From NCBI GenBank assembly GCA_007844125.1, contig CM017557.1:57426857-57490856 (forward strand): 64,000 bases of DNA. Direction: 5' to 3'. Made by a program: the position numbers and the translations under genes. This document shows, in pieces, positions 1 through 15,100 of this stretch. Below the pieces are notes generated by a model. The model was not told the origin of the DNA. It searched no databases and was given only the letters and a program-made list of their open reading frames with translations. Position 1 is the stretch's first letter; each line of letters opens with the position of its first letter. This stretch comes from Sinonovacula constricta (lineage: Eukaryota; Mollusca; Bivalvia; Cardiida; Solecurtidae).

Positions 1-900
1 GTCGAATGTTTGTTATTTTTAATTATGGAAAATAAATGTTGACAAAGAAGAATTTTTTTTATCAAAAATATCAACACTGCAATATCTTAGCCAAATAAAT
101 TATATGGATAAGATAGTGAATAATACCTTGGGAAGCACATTTACACCTTCCTATGCTGTTGACAACACATTAGCATGTGTGAACAACTCCTCCAACTCCT
201 CCTTAACTATTATGGTACAAAGTCTCTTAATCGATACATAATACACGTGGTACAATTTTGAAGTGGTACGAAGTCTTCAACATCCCTTAGCATTCATATG
301 CAAAGTAATACAGGTCTTGCAGTATGTCCCTTTATAGAGTCTTTATCATAATATTTGTAATACCCAGTCCACTATTGCAAAGTTTATATCATCATTTGTT
401 GTCACTGAAAACATATTTTGGAGATCAATGTTACCCTGACTTAGTAATATGATACAGGATTTTCTTTATGTGAAGTCTTTTGTAGGACATAATGCAAAGC
501 ATAGTGCAGGTTATTTTTCATGTTTGTATGTGCACACATTAAACAAAATGAACAGGTGTAAGTACAGAAATATATATCAAAACGTTTCTTTTTTATGTAT
601 TTGGACATGATTATCACCCATTTAAGAGTACTTTTTTGTCTTTTTTTTTATCTGCAATCCAATATTATTGAAAATGTTAGAACAATACTCATGAAGTTAA
701 AAAGAGAAGATTATTTTCATCTTTGTAGGGTTGCTTTGATAGCCAATATTAAACACATGTCTTTGAAATGGCAACGCATTTGAGATTATTTAGATGTCTT
801 GGGCCCACAATTATTTATAACTCTTAGTCTGATCTATCTGTTTAGTCTTTACAAATACGTCTTTTTGTATGTAGTAGTTGGAAAATAGTCAACAGTTATT

Positions 901-1150
901 GGGAGCACCCTTGGCTGAGTGGTTAGAGTCACTGACTTGAAACTCCTCAGCCCCTCATTGCGTGGGTTCAAATCCCAGTTGGGGTGAGAATTTTTATGTG
1001 GGGAGATTTTCTAGGTAACCTGCGGTGCACTGGTGGATCTACCCAGGTATAAGTCTGGGGCCTTCCTTCACCAACAATTATACTGGATGTTGCCAATACG
1101 ACCATAATTGTGCCAATGTGATGTAACCAAAACAGTGAACAATTATTATT
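901..1150 (+). repeat. tRNA-derived SINE, family A
   Basis: The head resembles a type-II tRNA with an A box (TGGCTGAGTGG) and a B box (GGTTCAAATCC). A body follows with 'AACCTGCGGTGCACTGGTGG' and a tail ending near 'GCCAATGTGATGTAACC'. The same head or body recurs at 3331, 3925, 7880, 11571, 16655, 17935, 20565 and 39985, so this is a dispersed family and not a tRNA gene. Confidence 0.8.
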
Positions 1151-1223
1151 TGTTATTTATAAAGGTTGATCGCAGCAGGTTTAGAGTTAGAAAGTTTGTA
1201 AGCTTCTAGTTTGTCTCTTTCAG

Positions 1224-4200
1224 GGGAGTCTGAGATAGTATCTGTGGATTCTGCTGGTCAATGTTGCCATGGCAACAAGCTTACTATTGGTGTCACCTTT
1301 TTAAAGGTAAGAAAAGATTGCATAAAGATCTTAAATTGTTTCACATTTATTTTTATTTTGTTAATTAATGAGTTATTTCATTTCATGTTAATATTAAGTC
1401 ATTAGAATAATTATGAAACAAATTTATTGCATACTTTGTTCTTGGTAAAAGGTTCTGGAAAAATAACACACAAAACACATATTGTGCAGATTTGAGTAAT
1501 AATGATTCAAAATGCAGTACAGAAAAAATGATATTCTTTATTTTATGTACTGTAAAGACATTGGGTATTTTTATCTGACAACAATCTAAGACTGTTTGTT
1601 TAACAATTCCTTTGCGATCACATGTTCTTTTTTGTACATTGTTGTTAATATTTTTACCAGGATAATTTTTCCAAAGGAGATTTCCAACCAATAAAAGAAA
1701 CCATGTGATTAGGCAAATATTTTTTCATTTTTTTTTTCAATTGTTATTTTGGTTACAGAAGCTTTCGTTTTTCAAGTTTTTTTATGTTAACATGTATATT
1801 TAAGCCATTGTATTTTTTCCTCATATTTAGGATTTTTCATAATATGTTTTTTCTCATATTGCAGCTTGAGGATAATGAGAATAAGCCGTTGCTGCACATT
1901 TACTCTGCCTCGCAGAAGGGGGAAGAGTTTAACCTGGAGAGTGAGGCTCGTAAGTGGCATTTCAAAGGTTTTAGCTGACAGTTGGAAACCAGATAATCAT
2001 ATAAAAAACCATCAACATTGATCAAGGTTCCAAAATAGCCTGAGCCATGCAGGACTAGAATTTTTTTCTTTTCAATGGCTAGTCCCAGACTAGTACCCGG
2101 TAACCTGCACAAAAATTATTTGTCCAAAAATATGTGTCGTTTTCACTTAAGGAACACAACAACACATTTGTCATATCTACAACTAACAAACAATGTATAA
2201 CAACAAGTTTTGTCTAGAATCGTTTATGTATGGCGCGTCGTGATTGTCTGTCTTGAAAAGGTGCTTGCATTGTACATGTACCGCCTTTATGTGTTGTTGA
2301 TAAATGCTCCTGGCGTGAAATGGATTGTCTTCATCGCTAACTGGAAGCGCTGTTTATTTGTTACTTGTCCGACTTCCAATTTATGACTTGTCCAGGACGA
2401 ACGTTATAATCAATGACCATTTGCCTGAACCTGCATTTTGTCTTGTCTGGGATGTTGGGCTACTGTATTTTTCCAGCCCTGCCATTCTAGTACCGTGTTC
2501 ATCTTTTTTTCTTTCTTTCTTTTTACCAATCTAAAACTTGGGGATGTTTAACTTGGAAGAAAACTTGAAAACAAATTGTTTTTAGAGCCTGTCCCTCTCA
2601 CCAAAAGTGACAAACTGAGTCATTACACAGTGATATTAAGATAGTTTTGATAATATGTTATGATCTGAATATATTTACGTATGTGCATTAGTTATTATTG
2701 TATGAAGGTATAATGTCTAATTCAGTGAACACAACATTTACGACTGGACCTGGCAGCGCAATCGGTAGAGAGTCTGCTCCAGGTACGGGAGGCCCCTGGT
2801 TCAATCCCGGGCCGCAACATACCAAAGTCATTAAAAATAGTAGTGGTATAGCTCCCTTGCTTACGCTCAAGCAAATATAAGGGTAGTTCCACGACTAGTT
2901 GGCCTGGTGTCAGGATAATGTGACTGGGTGTGGTATCATGCCAGGTGTTCATGGTATGCTATACACAGTGAAGGCAGCACTATATCTGATTCAAGTGGAC
3001 ACTGTCTCCAGATAACTGAAGTACTGTTGGTGGAACAATAAACCCAATAAACAAACAAACAAACTCTTACATTGTTTTGTCATTATTTTACAGAAAAATA
3101 CAATACCAGTATTTCACGGCTGGTAAAACTAATGAAACAAACATTTATTCGTTAAAATTTTCACTACATATTGTTCTCACCATTTTTATTTATTGCCTTT
3201 TTATTTGTGCTTTGAAAAGCAAATGCATTGGTCATATTCTTTGTTTATCAAGAGTAAGTATTTTGCTTTACTTAGATAATTGATTGGTAGTATTATTCTT
3301 TCTATGATTTTTTATATTTCTTTGGCATGGGGCTCCTGTGCCCAAGCTGTTAGAGTCACTGACTTGAAAGTCCTCAGCTCCTCACCGCATGGGTTCAAGT
3401 CATGGGCGGGGCAAGAACTTTCATGTGGGGAGGTTCTACCCAGATGTAAAAATGATGACTTGTGTCTAGGTCATGACTTTGCCTTGAGAATATTTGGAAA
3501 ATACTAGCCTATGTCTGCTGTAAGACAATTATTATCTCTCTTCAATTAAAAACTTATGAATTCTTGTATTAAGAACTGGACTTTAAATCTAATGAACAAA
3601 TCCCTAGGCTTAAGTAAAAGCTTGATGAAATTGTACAGAACTTTCCAAATATTATAATGTACATAGAATCTCAGATCATGTCACTGTATAATACTGGTCA
3701 ATATCTATGTCTGTTTTCAGAGGGAATGGAATTACAATTTGTTCCATATCATCTTACACATACAGAGTAAGTACTTTCATTAAAACATAATTCTTCAATT
3801 TCACTGACAGAATAAAACAGAAGTAATATAATATATGTACTTTTAGTATATGTGTCCATTGAAATAAAAACAATTCTTCTTAAAATCTACTGAAACATTG
3901 GCAATAAAATGTAAATTTAAGTATATCTGGAGTGCCAGTGGCTGAGCTTGTAAAAGCTGCTGACATGTAACTCCGCGGACCATCATGGCATGAGTTCCCA
4001 TCCCAGGGCAAGAACTTTCTTAGGTTAAGATATCCAGCTGACCTATAACTCCACCGCCTCTCATTACATGAGTTCCCATCCCAGGGCAAGAATTTTTATA
4101 TGTTTAGATATCCAGCTGAATTTCTGGTAAATGGTGGTTCTACCAAGACATTTGTCTTGTGGTTTGTTTTCAACCAGTATAATAGCTGGGCACTCATTAT

Positions 4201-7200
4201 TGTGCCAGTGCAATGCATCTGAAAACCAAAATAAACTGTAACACCTCTTAACCCTACATTGTTTGTACTTTTAATATTTTCCTCTTTGCTTATCATTTTT
4301 AATTTAATAGCATACCATTTTTACAAGGTTCTTCATTTTACTTCCTCATTAGTAAAAAATGTCATTTTGGCATCTTATGTTACTGTTTTCATGTTAATTT
4401 ATTGATTCATCAATGTCTTAAAATATTCTAGCTTGAAAGTACAGGATGGTACCGAGGCTGTGTTTCTACTGAGTGGAGGTGACAGCAAGATTCACATGTA
4501 TAGAGAGGTAAAAATGGACCATAATATTTAGTTATTGATATGGTAAATAGAATTATAAAAATGGACCATGATATAATGTTGTTGATAAGGTGATCACTAG
4601 GGATGTAAATTGAATTATAAAAATGGACCATGACATAATGTTGTTGATAAGGTGATCACTGGGGATGTAAAATGAATTATAAAAATGGAACATAATATAA
4701 TGTTATTGGTAAGGTGATCACTAGGGATGTAAATTAAATTATAAATATAAAATACTGATCGGGCAAATTTGTTTCCCAAATATGGGGAGTTGTTGTACGG
4801 GAGCTCTGACCCAGGACAATTACAAGAGAATTTAGTCACTGTTATTTTCTTTTTAAAATCAGCAATACTTTAATCAAACTTTCCATTGCCCAACACTTGA
4901 ACTGATTTTTGGAGACGATTTCCAAATAGCAGATGTCTTAGTATTAATGATTTCACAGACAATTAATCTAGCAGGCAATTTCAACTTTATGCCCAATTAT
5001 GGATAGTGATTTATAGACAGATTAGTTATCCTGTTATCAGTATGTGAGATCATTTATAAATTGAGATTAGCTGATATAAGGGATAATGCTTAGATGTTAA
5101 CCTGATATTGACAGGTGTCTAACAGGGCTAATATTCACCATCCAGATAACAGGGCTAATATTCATCATCTAGATAACAGGGCTAATATTCACCATCCAGA
5201 TAACAGGGCTAATACTTATTATCTAGACAACAGGGCTAATATTCACCATCCAGATAACAGGGCTTATATTCATCATCTGGATAACAGGGCTAATATTGAT
5301 CATCTAGACAACAGGGCTAATATTCACCATCCAGATAACAGGGCTAATATTCACCATCCAGATAACAGGGCTAATATTCATCATCTAGATAACAGGGCAA
5401 ATATTCACCATCCAGATAACAGGGTTAATATTCACCATCCAGATAACAGGGCTAATATTTATCATCTAGATAACAGGGCTAATATTCACCATCAAGATAA
5501 CAGGGCTAATATTCACCATTCAGATAACAGGGCTAATATTCACCATCTAGATCACAGGGCTAATATTCACCATGTAGAGAACAGGGCTAATATTCACCAT
5601 GTAGATAACAGGGCTAATATTCACCATGTAGATAACAGGGCTAACATTCACCATGTAGATAACAGGGCTAATATTCACCATGTAGATAACAGGGCTAATA
5701 TTCACCATGTAGATAACAGGGCTAATATTCACCATGTAGATAACAGGGCTAATATTCACCATGTAGATAACAGGGCTAATATTCACCATTCAGATAACAG
5801 GGCAAATATTCACCATCTAGATCACAGGGCTAATATTCACCATCGAGATAACAGGGCTTATATTCATCATCTGGATAACAGGGCTAATATTGATCATCTA
5901 GACAACAGGGCTAATATTCACCATCTAGATAACAGGGCTAATATTCACCATCTAGACAACAGGGCTAATATTCATCATCTAGACAACAGGGCTAATATTC
6001 ATTATTTAGATAACAGGGCTAATATTCATCATTTAGACAACAGGGCATATATTCACCATCTAGACAACAGGGCTAATATTCACCATCCAGATAACAGGGC
6101 TAATATTCACCATCTAGACAACAGGGCTAATATTCATCATCTAGACAACAGGGCTAATATTCATCATCTAGATAACAGGGCTTATATTCACCATCCAGAT
6201 AACTGGGTTAATATACATCATCTAGATAACAGGGCTTACATTCATCATCTAGATAACAAGGCTTACATTCACCATCTACATAACAAGGCTTACATTCACC
6301 ATCTAGATAACAGGGATAATATTCACCATCTAGACAACAGGGCTAATATTCACCATCAAGATAACAGGGCTAATATTCACCATCTGGACAACAGGGCTAA
6401 TATTCACCATCTAGATAACAGGGCTAATATTCACCATCGAGACAACAGAGCTAATATTCACCATCTAGATAACAGGGCTAATATTCACCATCTAGACAAC
6501 AGGGCTAATATTCATCATCTAGACAACAGGGCTAATATTCATTATTTAGATAACAGGGCTAATATTCATCATTTAGACAACAGGGCTAATATTCACCATC
6601 CAGATAACAGGGCTAATATTCATCATCTAGACAACAGGGCTAATATTCATCATCTTGATAACAGGGCTTATATTCACCATCCAGATAACTGGGTTAATAT
6701 TCATCATCTAGATAACAGGGCTTACATTCATCATCTAGATAACAAGGCTTGCATTCACCATCTAGATAACAAGGCTTACATTCACCATCTAGATAACAGG
6801 GCTAATATTCACCATCTAGACAACAGGGCTAATATTCACCATCAAGATAACAGGGCTAATATTCACCATCTGGACAACAGGGCTAATATTCACCATCAAG
6901 ATAACAGGGCTAATATTCACCATCCAGATAACTGGGTTAATATTCATCATCCAGATCACAGGGCAAATATTCACCATCTAGATAACAGGGCTAATATTCA
7001 TCATCTGGACAACAGGGCTAATATTCCGGGCTAATATTCACCATCTAGATAACAGGGCTAATATTCACCATCCAGATAACTGGGTTAATATTCATCATCC
7101 AGATCACAGGGCTTATATTCATCATCTAGATAACATGGCTAATATTCATCATATAGACAACATGGCTAATATGCATCATCTAGATAACAGGGCTAAATTC

Positions 7201-10200
7201 ATCATCTAGATAACAGGGCTAATATTCACCATCTGGACAACAGGGCTAATATTCCGGGCTAATATTCACTATCTAGATAACAGGGCTAATATTCACCATC
7301 TAGATAACAGGGCTAACATTCATCATCCAGTAAACAGGGCATTACAGGAATATAACATTGAATATCAGTTTTAAACTTCTTTTGTTGACACCATTGCTTT
7401 CTTTCTACCACTCAAAAATATTGTATGGTTGTTTATCTGTCAACGTTTACTAAAAATACACAATTATGCAAATACACATTAGTCATAAATTCTTCATTTT
7501 CAAGACTTTTGTTACCTTTCAGACCAGTGAACAACATTCCTTTACTGAGGCAGACTGTGAAGAGCAGTTCCCTGAACTTAAGGATCTACCCTCAGTGTGA
7601 GTAAAAATTGACAAATATTGTTAGTTAGGTGATAGAAGAATGTAGAGGAAGAATGTAGCACTGGTGGTATTAATGATGTTTTATATCAATAGTAATTTAT
7701 TGGTGATGATACCAGTGGGTATGATAAAGATTATGACCATAGTAATGATCTTGAAAAGGAAAAGGATAGCAAAAATAGAGAAACAACTGATATTTATGTT
7801 GATTACCAAAATAGATAAAAAAAATATTGAAGAATAGGATAGTTTTTTCTTGAATTTGTTACATCGCACCATTACAGTTATGGCTATATTGGTAATGTCC
7901 AGCTAATAATTGGTGGAGGAAGACCCAAGAGTTATGTTTGGATAGAACAACTGGCACACTGCAGGTTAGCTAGAAAAAACTCCTCACATGAAAGCTCTTT
8001 CCCTGGTCTGGGAAGCCGATCTGATAAGGGACCGAGGCGTTACAATTCAACAACTCTAACCATTTAGCAACTGAAGAACAAGATGATGACAGGTATTGAA
8101 GATCAGAACTAGGATGGGGATGATAATGATCCAACAAAAGATCTTGTATTGTTTTTTCCAGGGTAATGTGGCTGGATATCTATACTTACAACAACAACAG
8201 TCATCGCCTGACAGTATCTGGTCACCAGGATGGATGTCTGACTGTCTCCATAGTCAATGTAGACACACTCAGTAAGGAACCTCAGTCTCTATAGTTAATG
8301 TCAATACAGTAAGGAAACTCAGACCCTATAGTAAATGTAGATACAGTAAGGAACATCAGTCTCTGTAGTCAATGTAGATACAGTAAGGAACCTCAGTCTC
8401 TATAGTCAATGTAGATACAGTAAGGAACCTCAGTCTCTATAGTCAATGTCAATACAGTAAGGAACCTCAGACCCTATAGTTAATGTAGATACAGTAAGGA
8501 ACCTCAGTCTCTGTAGTCAATGTAGATTCAGTAAGGCACCTCAGTCTCTATTGTCAGTGCAGATACAGCAGGGAACCTCAATCTCTATAGTTAATGTAGA
8601 TACACAAAGGAACCTCAGTCTCTGTAGTCAATGTAGATACAGTAAGTAACCTCAGTCTCTATAGTCAATGTCAATACAGTAAGGAACCTCAGTCTCTATA
8701 GTCAATGTAGATACACTAAGGAACCTCAGTCTCTGTAGTCAATGTCAATATAATAAGGAACCTCAGTCTCTATAGTTAATGTCAATACAGTAAGGAAACT
8801 CAGACCCTATAGTAAATGTAGATACAGTAAGGAACCTCAGTCTCTGTAGTCAATGTAGATACAGAAAGTAACCTCAGTCTCTATAGTCAATGTCAATACA
8901 GTAAGGAACCTCAGTCTCTATAGTCAATGTAGATACAGTAAGGAACCTCAGTCTCTGTAGTCAATGTAGATACAGTAAGGAATCTCAGTCTCTGTAGTCA
9001 ATGTAGATACAGTAAGTAACCTCAGTCTCTATAGTCAATGTCAATACAGTAAGGAACCTCAGTCTCTATAGTCAATGTAGATACAGTAAGGCACCTTAGT
9101 CTCTATAGTCAATGCTGACACATTCAATAAGGAACCCCAGTCTCTATTGTCAATGTAGATAAAGTAGGGAACCTCAATCTCTATAGTCAATGTAGATACA
9201 CAAAGGAACCCCAGTCTCTATTGTCAATGTAGATACAGTAGGGAACCTCAATCTCTATAGTTAATGTAGATACACAAAGGAACCTCAGTCACTATTGTCA
9301 ATGTAGATACAGTAAGTAACCTCAGTCTCTATAGTCAATGTCAATACAGTAAGGAACCTCAGTCTCTATAATCAATGTAGATACAGTAAGGAACCTCAGT
9401 TTCTATAGTCAATGTAGATACAGTAGGGAACCTCAATCTCTATAGTTAATGTCAATACAGTAAGGCACCTCAGTCTCTATAGTCAATGCTGACACACTCA
9501 ATAAGGAACCTCAGTCTCTATAGTCAATGCTGACACACTCAGTAAGGAACCCCATTCACTTTAGTCAATGTAGATACAGTAAGGAACCTCAGTCTCTATA
9601 GTCAGTGTAGATACAGTAGGAACCCCAGTCTCTATAGTCAATGTCAATACAGTAAAGAACCTCATTCTCTATAGTCAATGTCAATACAGTAACAAACCTT
9701 AGTCTCTATTGTCAAGGTAGATACAGTAAGGAACTTCAGTCTATACTGCAAGGTAGATACAGTAAGGAACCTCAGTCGCTATAGTCAATGTAGATACATT
9801 AAGGAACCTCAGTCTCTATAGTCAATGTAGATACAGTAGGGAACCTTAGTCTCTATAGTCAATGCTAACACACACAATAAGGAACCCCAGTCTCTATATT
9901 CAATGTAGATACAGTCAGTAAGAAACCTCACTCTCTATAGTCAATGTTGATACAGTAAGTAACCTTTGTCTCTATAGTCAATGTCAACAGACTCAGTAAG
10001 GAACTTAAGTCTCTATAGTCAATGTCAACACAGTAAGGAACCTCAGTCTCTATAGTCAATGTAGATACAGTAAGGAACCTCAGTCTCTATAGTCAATGTA
10101 GATACAGTAAGGAATCTCAATCTCTATAGTCAATGTAGATACAGTAAGGACTTCAGTCTCTATAGTCAATGTAGATACAGTAAGGAACCTCAGTCTCTAT

Positions 10201-12127
10201 AGTCAATGTAGATACAGTAAGGCACTTCAGTCTCTATAGTCAATGCTGACACACTCAATAAGGAACCCCAGTCTCTATTGTCAATGTAGATACAGTAGGG
10301 AACCTCAATCTCTATAGTCAATGCTGACACACTCAGTAAGGAACCCCAGTCTCTATAGTCAATGTAGATACAGTAAGAAACCTCAGTCTCTATAGTCAAT
10401 GTAGATACAGTAAGGAACCACAGTCTCTATAGTCAATGTCGACACACTTATCTAAAAACCTTACTATGTGCCATTTACTTTGGTAGACTACTTCTCAGTT
10501 TAGTCATTTAATAAGCAATCAAGTTTTATATGTCTTACATTGGTCAGCTCACTTATATGGCTTTCACACAGAACCCTTCTGTTGGTGGGATGATAAACCC
10601 AACAAAGAAACAAACTGAACCCTATTTTCATCAATGCTTTCAGTCAAAAGATACATGTCATCATTTCTAATCTTTTTTCAGCTGTGTTGAAGAGTTACCG
10701 TGTTGACTTTGACAGCCCTGTGACCTATGTCAAGGTTTTCTCACTCCACAACTCTTGTACCAAACCATCATTTCTTCCCGGTGGATCAGGTAACATATGT
10801 GTGTTGGCATTGTGAAGATATTATTGTTATTTCTTTGTTTATATTAAGATATTATTTTCATTGTTGTTTTTTTCAATGGGTTCCTGTAAGGGTTATTGTT
10901 GCAATGCATTTTATTTCCTAGCACCATGTGACTGAGGGGTTGGGATGGGGTTACTGTTAAGTCAGCAGATGAGTTACATTTAGCTTTATAGCAGAGATTA
11001 TGACTAGAACATTTAATTTTGTCCTGTTCACAAATATATACCACTTAAGATATCAATATCATAGTTAATATATAAAGTCTACATTATTCTAGGAGAGAAG
11101 GTATCAGCAGAACCAGCAGTACCTGAGTTAAACATATTGGTCCTGAGTGCACTCATCCCAGCTACTGTCTACAGGTTGGTTTGTTTTTGTCATTTTACAC
11201 CTCAATAAAGGAATTGAGGATCTGATCTTTAATGTTGAATATGTTTTTATGATCCTCTATTTTTTTCAGTCATCTGGAACAAATTTTCTCTTGAAGTATG
11301 TATACATTTGAACTCAATGTGATGGCCCACTTGATATGATTTCATATACACCTATGGCATACAGAGACAAAGGTCATCAGGGCCAGAAGAAATAAGTAAA
11401 AGATGCTTTTCCAAAAGATGTTTAATGACTGAAGCCCAGTTTTCATGAAGCAGAAAACATGCATATTTTCAGTATGGCTTTTTTTGTCACAAATAATGCT
11501 CCATTTTAAACTAATTGGAATAATAAGTCTATATAGTAGGATGCTGTTTATATAACACGTGGGGTGTGCATGTGGCCGAGCGGGTAGAGTCACTGACTTG
11601 TAACAAAAAAACACAAACACAAACACTGATGCCCATAAGAATTGTTACAATGAGCAGTTGCTTACGAAATAACAAAATGAGTTGTAATGGTAGAAAAAAA
11701 TACATTTGCTAAATTCAACCAAACTTAGCTATTATTTTTGTAAAGAATTGTTTGCATTTGTGTAACAGCAACCTTTGTTAATTCGTAAACATACTTAGCA
11801 TATCCCCAAACTCAAGTGCATAAAATAGGCAAGGAAAATTTGCAGATGTTATTTCTATGTTCACTTGGATTTAGTCATTTTCTTGGAGATGAATAAACCA
11901 TAAAATACTTTAATGTGTATGCATTTTTATCCAAAAAATGCATCAGGTTTTGGCTTCTTAAAAAAATAATTTATGTACAAGATGCACATTTCAGTACGTA
12001 AATAGTAGACTTTCTGGAAACCTGGCTTTAGTATGACATCAGCTCTTAGTGTAAGGGCGTATTTAGATAATAAGGCTTCTCTGAGAACAAAAAGGGTATT
12101 GCTAATGATGTATGAGTTATGTGGTGG

Positions 12128-12175
<48 letters not shown>

Positions 12176-15100
12176 CAATGATGCACATAAGTCATGACAA
12201 TGTTAATGATGGTATTTAAAAGTTTTTTATGATTATATTGATAATGCATTGGAAGTTGCGCTGGTAAAGTTGACAATGATTATGATTAACTTAATCATGA
12301 TGATAATAATGTTGATAATGGTAATGTTGTTGATGATAATTGTCATAATGAGAACATAATTATGATGATAAGCATGTTATGGATCATGACAATGGTGGTG
12401 ATAATGACAGTAATATTTCAATTTCTACAGAGATGTGTTACGCTGTGGCCTACAGGAGATTGTGATGTTACCTGATAGTAACATGTATGACGCTATCTTA
12501 ACAGGATGTATCATTGATATAGACTTTGATGGAGAGAATGAAATTCTGATTGGAACATATGGACAGGTCAGTAGGGTTTAGTATTTAGACAGTAATGGAC
12601 AGAGGAGCTGGGCCAAGCATAAATAACTGGCACACTGGCCAATATATGAGAGCTCTGCCCTAAATTATTGTTTATATATATTAATAATATAGTGTTTACA
12701 AAAATTGATCAATGCTATCAGATTTTTTTACAAAAACTTTTCCTAAGTTGGTCGATTTGGATCGAAAAAGTTACAGAAAATTGTAAGCCTGTGAGTTTTA
12801 CATCCTCTGACTGATAGCCATGGCTTCATCTTTTGACATTAATGTCATGTTTCTTTTGTTCATTGGGCTGGTTATTTATAATATTAACCTAGTAAAAACT
12901 AGCAACACATGTGCAGTAACATTGTCCTGTAATCACTGCCATCATATTATTTAAAGGAACAATATGTATTATGTACACATTTATTTGGTCTGTGGTTTTA
13001 CCCAAATATAGATCTTAGGTGTTTTTCCTTCCAGTAAATTGATCTAATTAAATTGGTCAAAACTTAAAAAATACCAGTAAACATGTGACTTGATAATTAG
13101 AAACACATGTCAAACATAAATGATAAAGACATTGTTAGTTTATTTTCCAGCGTATTTGACAAGCTAACAGACAGCATCTCAAGAAATATTACAAGAAAAA
13201 TGCATGATAAATTAATAAATTAAAAATAGTAAAAACTCGGGGTGTTTTACTTAATTATAAAATAAAGTATTCTGTTTACTTCTTTTGATGTTTTGAACCC
13301 ATATTGATTTGTGACCTATGTTTGAAAAAAATGATGCTATTACAATAAAAGCAGTTCTATTTATTCTGCTAGCAAAAAGTATTTGTCAGCTGGGAGTAAA
13401 TCCTTTTCCCTTATAAATCCTTCATAAAATCAGACACAATAAATAAGGTATACATTAACAAGAACAAATAATGTAAAAGCAAAACTAGGTTTTGTCTTAA
13501 ATCGAGCAGTCAGTATCTCTAAGGCATGTATTTTTGGTGATCCCAGCCCATAACTAGGCTGCTTTGCACAAGTTTGACTGTACTTTAGACATTTAAATGA
13601 GCTTTGATATATGAAAAACTTTACTAAAGATTTGCTCATTTCATCCATCAGGAGGTGTTGGCCTACAAACTTGACAGTCTGTCAATGTCCTCTGATTGTC
13701 TGGGATGCCACTCCAACGAGTCTTTGGACCAAGACATGTCGCTTGAAGGGTCAAAATGCCGCCATCAGTCGGTGGAAGGAGAACTCTCCATCCCATCTAG
13801 ACTAGAACTTAAATCCTCAAGGAGAGTCAAATCGCAAGAGAATTTATCATCATCAGTGAGTTCCGATGCTGACTATATCCCTCTGTCATCGTCAAAGGAT
13901 ACGGTTGTGCTGAATAGTATGTACCAGTCACCAAAGCATCAGCCACCGAGCACTGACTCCTGTCGGTTGTTATGGCAACGTAGTTTTCCCTGTCCAGTGA
14001 TGGGAATACACAGGCTAGATATAATGGGGGATGGGATGGAAGATTTGGTAGTTGTGACACTGAAAGGGCTTCATATTTTACAGGTGTGTTTTTGTATTAA
14101 CCTTTTAAAAGCTACATGAGGAAACAACTTGTTATGTTATATTTTACTTTTTCTAACAACTCTAAGTACGTTCAAAGGTAACTAGATATATCAGCATAGA
14201 CTTGGCAGCAAAAACAGCAAATTTCAGTAGGCATTGGGAATGAAAAGTTGTATTTAATTGTTGATCCATAAAAGAACATGGACCTCAGACATGTGGCCAT
14301 TTTCTGTGTAAGGCTTTAAAGTATATGTTGTCAGAAACTACAAGAGCTGGAGCCTTGATGTTTGTTATTTGGTAGTCCTCTATTTGAGCTGTACCAAACG
14401 TAGGTGCCTGGAGTTTGGCCATTGTCTATGTATAGCTTTATAGTATAATCATTGTCAGAAACTACTAGAGCTAGAGCCTTAAAATTTGAGGTACATGACA
14501 CATGGGTGGCTCTCTTTCAAGATTGTATTAACAAATTTGATCCATGAAAAAAACATGGCTGCCAGGGTGGGTGTGAGCCTGGTCATTTTCCATACATATT
14601 TATATGCCTGTACTCAAACATTGACATTTCTTGTAGAAATTACAAGAGTTACATGAGCTTTGCTATAATGTTTAACATGTTTTCTCTTAGTGGTCCTCTA
14701 TCAAGATTGTTCAAATAGTTTTAATCCATCAAAGAACATGACCACCAGGAGTGTGGCTCATTTGCCAGATATGGCTGTATGGTACAACTTTGAATCTTTT
14801 TGTCAGACACATAGCTAGAGGCTTGATATTTAGTTTAAATGTTCATTGGGTTCCCATCTTCCAAGATCAGGGCTGGAAAAATATGGTAGCCCGATGTCCC
14901 GGACAAGTCAAAATGCTGTTCGGGCTACAGGTCATTGATCATTAAATTTGTCGTAAATCGGCAATTGAACAGGTGACAAATAGGCAGTGGTTTCTAATTA
15001 GTGATAAAGACAATCAATTTCATGCCAGGAGCAACAAGTACAGGCTGTACATGTACAATGCACTTGCCTGTCCAAAACAGCCAATCACGATGCGAGATAC

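Noticed and set aside
5115..7034. 639-codon open frame of nine-residue repeats as a protein gene
   Set aside because: It lies wholly in a 27-bp minisatellite inside a KPTN intron. The antisense is open too, and the frame has no splice or regulatory support.
5115..10445. CRISPR-like array
   Set aside because: Units are head-to-tail with no unique spacers, and the surroundings are spliced eukaryotic genes.
11927..12276. Poly-Ser and poly-His proteins on the minus strand
   Set aside because: Translations of the (GAT)n microsatellite in an intron.
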